A stretch of DNA of 64,000 nt from Eudorina sp. 2006-703-Eu-15 (Eukaryota; Chlorophyta; Chlorophyceae; Chlamydomonadales; Volvocaceae). The DNA is taken from positions 1,827,987-1,891,986 of the forward strand of contig BDSI01000006.1 of the NCBI GenBank assembly GCA_003117195.1. Reading direction: 5' to 3'. This document shows positions 57,091 to 64,000 of the stretch, in pieces. The notes beneath the pieces were generated by a model that was not told the origin of the DNA, did no database searches, and saw only the letters and a list, made by a program, of their open reading frames with translations. The position numbers and the translations under genes were made by a program. Each line of letters opens with the position of its first letter. The first letter of the stretch is position 1.

Positions 57091-60000
57091 TATCTCCTCT
57101 ACCATCCCAGCCTGCTGCCACGCCTTAACGCTGCGGTCCAGTCCGAGCTCCAGGCGGCCCAGCAACGTGTTCCCCCCGTGGATGCCAGGGAAACTTGGGA
57201 GTGGGTCAAAGGCCGGCTGCGGCTGGTGGCTGACCAGCTCCACCGCCAGCATCTCCGCGAGCAAGTGGCCGACCTTCGTGCTGCACAGCAGGCCGCAGCC
57301 GCAGCTCTGGCGGCCCAGCATGGCAGTGCCCCGGGCTCTCCTGTTAGCCTGGACGCCGCTCGTGCCTGCAAGCAGCTGGCTGGCAGTGTGGCCCAGGCCT
57401 CAACCCGCCGCAATGCCGCCCTGGATGCCGCCTACACCCGGCATGGAGACAAAGGCACCGGCTGGTTCCACCAGCTCGGCCGGGAGGCTAAGGTCAGGGA
57501 ACCCATCACCCACCTGCTCGCCCCAGGGCAGCCCGAGCCAGTCCCCCTGACCAGCGCGAATGCCGGTGAGACCATCACCACGGCCGCCCACGCCATGTAC
57601 AGCAGTGACAGCCCCACGGGCCTGTTCCGAGTTGGGGAGGTGGACCCCGCTGCCCAGGACCTGCTACTCAGCCACCTTCGCCGGCGACTGCCAGACGACC
57701 TGCGGGACAGCTCTGATGGCGCAGGGGCCCAGGGGGAACTCCAGTTGGAGGAACTCATGGTGGCCCTGGCTTCATGCCAGAATGGCAAGGCCCCGGGTTC
57801 GGATGGTGTCCCGTACGAGGTTTATCGTGTCCTGTGGGAGCAGCTGGGGCCGCCGCTCCTTGCAGCCGCCAATGAAGCCTTCCACCAGGGCTCCGTCGCC
57901 TCCGGGGCGGCCGCTGCTGCATCCCTGCCCCGCAGCTGGCGTGAAGGGATCATCTCTCTCATCTATAAGGGGAAGCGCCTGCCTCGGCCGGACCTCAGCA
58001 GCTACCGGCCCATCACCCTCCTGCAGTGCGATTACAAAATCGTCTGCAAAGTGGTCAGCAACCGCCTACAGCCGGCCTTGGATTACCTGGTGGACCCGCT
58101 CCAAACAGCCTTCATTGCGGGACGGGATATCCGGGACAATATCCTGTACCACCTGGCCCTGGCTGAGCATGTGCAGCAGTCCCAGCAATCCGCGGCCCTC
58201 CTCTTCCTGGACATTGAGAAAGCCTACGACCGGGTCCACCGTCCGTGGCTGTACCGAGTGGTCGAGTCCAAGGGTTTTGGACCCAACATGCAGCGGTGGA
58301 TCCGCCTCCTCACGTCAGATGGGTCTTCCCGTGTCGTGGTCAACGGCCAGCTGTCGGCCCCGTTCCCGGTCCGGAACGGCCTCGAGCAGGGCAGCACCTT
58401 GTCGCCTGTCCTCTGGGTCCTGCAACTTGAGCCACTCACGGCGTACCTGCACCATCTATGCGCCTCAGGCCAGCTACGCACGCCCACCCTCCCCAGTGGA
58501 CAGCCTGCACCGCCCGTGTCGCACCATGCCGACGATACTGTCCTCACGGTCCGGGACGTTGACGAGGACGGCCCCGTCGCCAAAGCAGCGGTCCAGCTCT
58601 TCTGCCGGGCCAGTAACGCCAAGGAGAATGCCAGCAAAAGCAAGGGGCTGGTGCTCGGAACCCACCGTGTGGTCTGGGGTGTGAATGAGGCAACGGGCGC
58701 CAAATTCCCTCTCCCTGGGGAGGAGCCGCCCCGCCACCTTGGGGTACCGCTCACCACTGACACCACCCTGGCGGCCAACCTCTGCTACGCCAGCCGTATC
58801 CAACGGCTGAACAACATCGGGCAGGTGTGGCGGCGGCATGGCCTCAGCTTCGTTGGCAGGGTCCACGTGGCCAAGCAGGTATTGGGCAATGCCCTTGCCT
58901 TCCACTTCTCCTTTGTCCAGCCCTCCCCACCCCAGCTGGCAGCGCTGCGGAAGTGCATCGACGGCTTCACAGCCTGGTCGTTGCTGCCTGAAGATGCTAC
59001 CCTGGTGTGCAATGGTCGTGCACTGCTGAAGCCGGATCCAGTGGTGGCATGCCAAGACCACGAGTGTGGCGGGGTTGGCCACATTGACCTTGACTCCTTC
59101 CTTGCAGCGCTGCATGGCAAGACCCTGGCGCAGTTAGCCCAACCAGGCCGGCAGCCCTGGAAGCTGATCATGCGCTCCCTCTTCGCTAACTGGGCCCCCC
59201 GGGGACCGCCGGCTGGGGTTGGGTGTATGGGACGGTGGACCCACCGGCAAACCTGCCCCCGTACCTGGCCAGCCTGGTGACATCCTTCCGGGCCTCACAG
59301 CCCTGCCGGCTGCCTTACCCTGAGGGCACTGACGCGCGGGCGCTGCTGCATGAGCCGCTGTACTACAATGCAGCCCTTCGGGACCCAGTGACAGGACAGC
59401 CATTCCAGCCCCCCGGTATGCCTGAGGGCGGACCCATCGACGCACCGTGCACCGTGGCAGCCCTGCGTGCAGCCCCAGCCCTGGCCCAGCGTGACCCCCA
59501 ACTGCAGGCTGTGCTGGCTGCCGTGCCTCCAGACTGGCACCAGCTCCTGCCAGGTGGCCTCCTCACCGCAGAACTTCCTGAAGCAGCAAATTGGCAAGTG
59601 TCACTGGACAGCAACTGGGTCCGCAGCCCGTCTGGAGCTCTACTGGCTGCCCTGCCCAGCGGCCGCCTCGTCACCCCTGAACCAACAGCGGCCGGGCCAG
59701 CGGCCCCTGACGCATGGCTGGCGGCCTGTGTCCTGCCAGGCAAAAAGCCGCGCCGCTTCTGGTCCCTGGCGGAGCGGTTGGCGTACCAGGCTGCCCCGCC
59801 GGCTGAGCGGCCGGCCTTGTGGCCAACCGAGAACCAGCTCCTGGGCCCCTGGAGCGAGGTGCAGTGCCACCCCCTCAGTCATGGCCATGGCACCCTGCCA
59901 CTGGTACACTACACAGTCTGCGAAACCCGCCGCCGTCTCACAGCTGCACGCCTGGCTTTGGGAGACCACGGCCCAGGACCCCTGACGCCCGCTGCGTGGC

Positions 60001-61186
60001 CTACACTCCCGGGTAATCGCAGTGCACTCACGGTCCTGGAGGAGGAATGGAGACGGCAGCATGCAGCCAATCGGGCCCCCAGCCATAGCAGCTGGTTCAG
60101 GATGCACCCAGTCCAGCCTGCAGCCTGGATGCGGCCACGTTGCAACCCACTCTCCCCGTTCACAGCCAGTGTCACTCAGCTGCCGGCAACTCAGCGGCGT
60201 CCTCACAGCCGGGGGACCCAGGGGCAGGCCCCTCGACAGCTGGGCCCTCTGCCTTCATCAACCACCACCCCGCAGGGCCGCTGCAAGGGAGCCCGCCGGA
60301 CCTACCAGATCAGCTGGCCCCCGTGGACCCACCCGCCCCGCCGGACCCACCTGACCTGCCAGACCCACCTGACCCGCCTGAACCGCCAGACCCGCCGGGC
60401 TTGGGTGCATCCACGGCGGCCCAGAAGCACAAGACCTGGCAGCGGCTGTGGGACAGCCCGGCCAGCAACCGGGCCAAGGCCCTGGTGTGGCGTCTGCAGC
60501 ATGCACGGCTCCCGTGCGGCCTGTACCTCGCAACCAAAGGCCGGCCGGACCGCGCCGCCTGCAGCCACCCACCCTGCCAACAGCCACAGCAGCAGCCACA
60601 GCAGCAGCAGCCGCGGCGATGGCGGCCAGAACTGTGCATGGACAGCTTGACCCACATCTTTGTGGCCTGCCCGGCGTACAAGGGTGCTCGTGAGTGGCTG
60701 GTGGCTCTCTGGAGGGCCATCACCGGGGGGCCCGGCCCCCCAATGATGAGCGTTGAACTGCTGCTGGGAGACTGGGCCGCCGCCTGGGGCCAGTACCCAA
60801 CCAGCCCGGGCCTGCAAACCCTCTGGACCGCCCTTCGGGCCACCTGGCTGTGGGCCGTCTGGTGCCACCACCAAGCTGCTGACACCGAGCCCTGCCCCTC
60901 CGAAGCGGTCGTCACCCAGGTGGTCCGCGAGCTCCAACGGCTCATGTGGGCGCATTTCCGGATGGCAGCGTTGCCCGACGACACCATGGCTGGGTTGCCA
61001 CTCTCACACATCACCGCCCAGCTGAAGACAGCTCCGCTGGACGCCTTCGAAGCCTCATGGGCGCATGAAGGTGTCCTGTGCTCTGTCGAGCGTGCCGAAG
61101 GGCAGGCGCCCAGGCTGCGGGTCCAGCTGTCCCTGGCCCACCCTGTGCCAGCCCCACAGGCTGCCGCCGCAGTAATGTCAGATTAG
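57091..61186 (+). pseudogene. LINE ORF2: L1-type reverse transcriptase with zf-RVT, endonuclease lost
   Basis: Begins mid-protein (YLLYHPSLLPRLN). Seen in order: a helical linker, GKAPGSDGVPYEV, SLIYKGK, SYRPITLLQCDYKI, motif A LFLDIEKAYDRV (about 58201), NGLEQGSTLSPVLW, motif C HADDTV (about 58525), KSKGLVLG, a long C-terminal part and the zf-RVT zinc region (KTWQRLWDSP, CSHPPCQQ, THIFVACPAY, about 60420-60690), ending at TAG. The RT/zf-RVT layout is that of plant and algal L1 elements. Two 1-base losses in G runs break the frame near 59205 and 60210; LINE J is intact at the first. The AP endonuclease upstream of the RT is absent. Without it the protein could not nick its target. Confidence 0.88.
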
Positions 61187-62186
61187 TTTTCAGCTCGCAG
61201 CTACAGCTACAGCATCAGCTCAGCCCAGCTCAGGGGGGTTTGTTGTGTGAGCCGTTTCCGGTTTGTGTAGGGCAGAAGTGAAAGGGGGTTTCAGTTCGGC
61301 TTTGTGGGGGGCCTCGAGGGTGCTGGGGTCTAGGGGGGCCAGTGTTGTAGGGGTAAGGGCCTCCAGTGTTGGGTTGGCGAGGGAGGGGTGTTCCTGCTTG
61401 CTGCGCCCCGCAGGGTACCAGCCCTGGACGTTTCCCTTGCTCGTGGCGTGCTCGTGCTCTGCCGGGCCGGCGTCTGTTGGCGTGGCTGGTGGAGCGGCGC
61501 CCTGTTGTGCGGCCCTGCGGTGTGCTCGTGCTCGAGACCCTACCGAGCGGCACCCGGGTTCGGCCGTGACGTGCTTGGCGCCTTGGTGTGCTCGTGCCCT
61601 GGCCTCCTGTGCCTTGGGCGGCACCTCGGTGCTTTTGGGTTCGTGCGAGCCTGGGGGGTCTGTTTTTGGGGGGTGGGGGTTTGGGTTCCTTCTGTTGGGC
61701 GGTCTGGTGTGTCTCCTTCTGTTGAGAGTTCCGGTGTTCTCTGGGGCTGCTGCAGGTTGTTGCTTCCGTTGTTTGCTTTGTGTCTTCTGTGGCTGCTGCA
61801 GTTGGGTGTTGCCCTGCTTCTTTGGGTAGTGTTTGCCTCGTTGCTGTGTTCTGGTTTTGTAGCTGTTTTTTCTTTTCTTTTTTTTGTTTTTTGTTGTTTG
61901 TTGGTGGGTGGGTCGTCTTTGGCCTTCCGTCTCGCCTGGTGGCCTGGAGTAGGAGGTGCGGCCTTGTTGTGCCGTTTTGCCGCTTTGGGAGCTTTTCTCT
62001 CCCTCTGCCGCCCTGTCCCTGTCCCCGTCCTGTCTGTGAGGTTGGCGTTGCTTGGTTCCCTTTCCTTCTGGTTGGTGCCTCTGGGGCTCGGTTGCGGTGT
62101 GGTGGTCTTTGCTTGCCGTCTGGCCTTCTTCCCGGCTTGCTGCTTGGTCTGCTTCCGTCCCTTTGTCCTTGTAACGTCCCTCTCAG
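61187..62186 (+). other. LINE 3' UTR, 1 kb, G/T-rich, with a G-quadruplex candidate
   Basis: The sense strand is strongly G/T-rich and almost free of stop codons on either strand. At 61653-61702 runs of 6, 6, 5, 3 and 3 G occur within 50 bases and are kept in nearly all copies that reach this point. The last bases, TTGTAACGTCCCTCTCAG, then A, are the most conserved part and presumably what the RT binds. Confidence 0.8.
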
Positions 62187-62200
62187 AAAAAAAAAAAAAA

Positions 62201-63159
62201 TCACTCCACGTAACAGGGCTTTCGTGTAGACCAGCTGGAGCATACACCGTGCTTTGTGTTTGTGCCTTGTTTGCTGCTGGCCCATTTGATTGACTGCATC
62301 AGTAGCCGCGCCGTTGGTGTTCCCTGTTGTGAGTCTGTTGCCATCATGTCGGACACCGTCTGAGCATGCCGTACTTGTCGTACATTTCGGGTCTCGGTCA
62401 CCATGTACTTCATATTGCCAGCTGCGCACGCTGGTCGCTTATTGCCGCATTTGGACGCAATTACCTCACGCATCCACACCACACCACCTGGAACCCATCT
62501 TTCCAGCTTTGCTACTGCGTTGCATGCTGGGGGGGGGGAGTCACGGGTAGGCACATGATACATCAGAGAGCAGTCATACGGCCTGACAGCTGTCACGCCG
62601 ATTGACTGCACCCGTCAGTTTACTGCTCCATTTCGGTTATTTGCGGTTATTGTGAGTTGTTGTGTGATTCGGTTATCCGTTTCCTTTGGTTTCGGGACCA
62701 TCACTGATGGTAGAGTGTCGTACTTGTTTGTCTTGTGATTTAGGTCGAGGCTTTGCCTTGGTGCTTTGTCTCGATTTGCTCTTCGGCAATAGCCGATGAG
62801 CAACTAGTAGGCCCCTTTCGTTAGGTTATGGACCTGGCCTAGCGGAAGAGACATGTAAGGTCGTTCATCACATCATTCATCTTCTGGACCGAGCCCTTGT
62901 TCCATTGTCATCATTTGCACGCATAGTGCTTACATCAGTGTTATGGACAGCTGCGCGGCGTCGCTTCTGCAACAGACCAGCCAGCTGATCCTACCTTCGG
63001 CCTTGCCTCCGGTGTCGCGAACCTACAACAGCGTTTCTGCTGCCTCCACGATGGCACGTTATTTCTGATCTTATGTTGATGCAGACTCCTTTCAATGGAA
63101 CAGCCAACATGCGCGCATGCGCTGAGGAGTCTCTTTTCTTCTTCGTGCATGCTTTCCCA
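62201..63159. other. Unassigned DNA right of LINE Z
   Basis: Less GC-rich, with no supported gene. GGGGGGGGGGAG at 62529-62540 resembles the polypurine tracts of the LTR elements here, but TCACGGG follows in place of TG, so an LTR is not proven. Short frames show no domain. Confidence 0.45.
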
Positions 63160-63995
63160 GCAACCCGGCCTGACACCTTTGCTCGTGGCGTGCTCATGCT
63201 CGGCCAGGCTGGCACCTGCCTGCTTGCCTGGTAGAGCGGCGCCCTGTTGTGTGGCCCTGCGGTGTGCTCGTGCTCGGACCCCTTCCGAGCGGCACCCAGG
63301 GTTGGCTGTGTCGTGCGTGGTGCCTCGGTGTGCTCGTTCCCTGGCCCTCAGTGCCCTGGGTGGCACCTTGGCGTTCCTTGGGTTCCTGTGTGTGGGGGGT
63401 GCCTCTTTTGGGGGTTGCAGGGTTGGGCTCCTTCTAGTTGGGCGGTCTGTTTTGGCCGTCTCCTGTTGAGTGTTGCCGTTGTTCCTGGGTCTCTTGCTTC
63501 TGTGCTTTTGGCTTCTGTGTTTGGGTGTTGTCCTGCTTCTTTTTTTTTGGGATTGTGTTGTCCTTGTTGCCTCTTTGGTTCGTTGCTGTTTGGTGGGGGG
63601 TTCTGTGAGCCCTTCTGCTTTGCCTGGTGGCCCGGAGTAGGCGGTGCGGCCTTGTTGTGCCGTTCTTTGCCGCTTAGGGAGGTTTTTCTTCCCTCTGCGG
63701 CCCTGTCCCTGTCCCTGTCCGGTCTGAAAGGTTGGCGTTGCTTGGTTTTCCTTTCCTCCTGGTTGGTGCCTCTGGGGCTTGGTCGCAGTGTGGAGGTCTT
63801 CGCTTGCCGTCCGGCTTTTTTTTTTTTTTTTTTCTGAGAGGGACGTTACAAGGACAAAGGGACGGAAGCAGACCAAGCAGCAAGCCGGGAAGAAGGCCAG
63901 ACGGCAAGCAAAGACCACCACGGCTCTCTTCCCGGCTTGCTGCTTGGTCTGCTTCCGTCCCTTTGTCCTTGTAACGTCCCTCTCAGAAAAAAAAA
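63160..63995 (+). mobile_element. Diverged relative of the LINE, 3' UTR, with a nested LINE tail
   Basis: Follows the LINE 3' UTR block by block (CTCGTGGCGTGCTCATGCTC, GCGGCGCCCTGTTGTG, TTGGGCGGTCTG) but with many changes and small indels, then becomes nearly identical in the last 80 bases (CTCTCAG plus A9). An older copy or sister subfamily. Confidence 0.8.
63817..63920 (-). mobile_element. LINE tail fragment, 104 bp, in the diverged LINE
   Basis: T run and about 85 bases of reversed LINE end. CGGCT repeated at 63812-63816 and 63921-63925. It belongs to the young subfamily, so the diverged host copy is older. Confidence 0.9.
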
Positions 63996-64000
63996 GTCAG

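Larger units (their letters stand above)
55378..62200 (+). mobile_element. LINE Z, longest copy of the L1-like family
   Basis: The only copy with a 5' region, ORF1, RT, zf-RVT, full 3' UTR and CTCTCAG plus A14. TCACT occurs at 55373-55377 and right after the tail at 62201-62205, a possible target duplication that would place the start at 55378; the match is short and the start stays tentative. Bases 57090/57091 join ORF1 to the middle of ORF2, so the ORF1 end, the intergenic part and the endonuclease are missing. Not autonomous. Confidence 0.85.

Noticed and set aside
61187..62186. Long open frames on both strands in every LINE 3' UTR (for example Ser/Lys/Arg/Thr-rich minus frames of 200-360 codons)
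   Set aside because: They arise because the G/T-rich UTR has almost no stop codons; they run in several frames at once, pass through poly(A) as poly-Phe or poly-Lys, and show no domain.
62529..62547. A third LTR element starting after GGGGGGGGGGAG
   Set aside because: The next bases are TCACGGG, not TG, and no second LTR or coding region is seen.

Overview
This is a eukaryotic repeat nest with no recognisable host gene. The elements present (L1-type LINEs with a zf-RVT tail, Ty3/gypsy chromoviruses, a Penelope-like element with a hammerhead ribozyme, a tRNA-derived SINE, a hAT MITE and a SMART-type mini-LTR element), the very GC-rich coding style and the CAG-rich tracts suggest a green-lineage alga. 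That assignment is an inference with low confidence.

Left part (1-7.3 kb): the 3' two thirds of an intact-looking Ty3/gypsy pol gene (RT tail, RNase H, integrase, chromodomain) runs in from outside the window and ends in a polypurine tract and a 384-bp LTR. Then come a hammerhead ribozyme motif, a complete 292-bp mini-LTR element with a 5-bp target duplication, and a long unrecognised reading frame broken by one stop. These precede a Penelope-like reverse transcriptase frame.

Middle (7.3-46.6 kb): the 3' half of the Penelope-like element and its flank form a tandem duplication (7291-16646 and 16647-32678) with a 3-bp microhomology junction. Both copies, and the DNA to their right, were bombarded by one L1-like LINE family (3' end CTCAGAAAA) and one tRNA-derived SINE family (3' end TTCAGAAAA). 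Most insertions are severely 5'-truncated and many sit inside older copies; several consist of almost nothing but the poly(A) tail. Target duplications are short (3-8 bp). A second tandem duplication (39377-41313 and 41314 onward) lies within the LINE pile.

Right part (46.6-64 kb): a less GC-rich island holds a decayed Ty3/gypsy element (methyltransferase-like domain, aspartic protease, RT, RNase H, integrase, chromodomain, 512-bp 3' LTR) split by a 2.6-kb LINE and two tiny retroposon tails. It is followed by the longest LINE copy (about 55.4-62.2 kb), which has ORF1, a CAG tract, RT, zf-RVT and a 1-kb G/T-rich 3' UTR, but has lost the ORF1 end and the endonuclease by internal deletion. The window ends in a diverged relative of the same LINE.

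How the parts relate: the LINE presumably supplies the RT that also mobilises the SINE (similar 3' ends). The gypsy element at the left is the plausible autonomous partner of the mini-LTR element (same polypurine tract and terminal bases). LINE homology probably drove the duplications.
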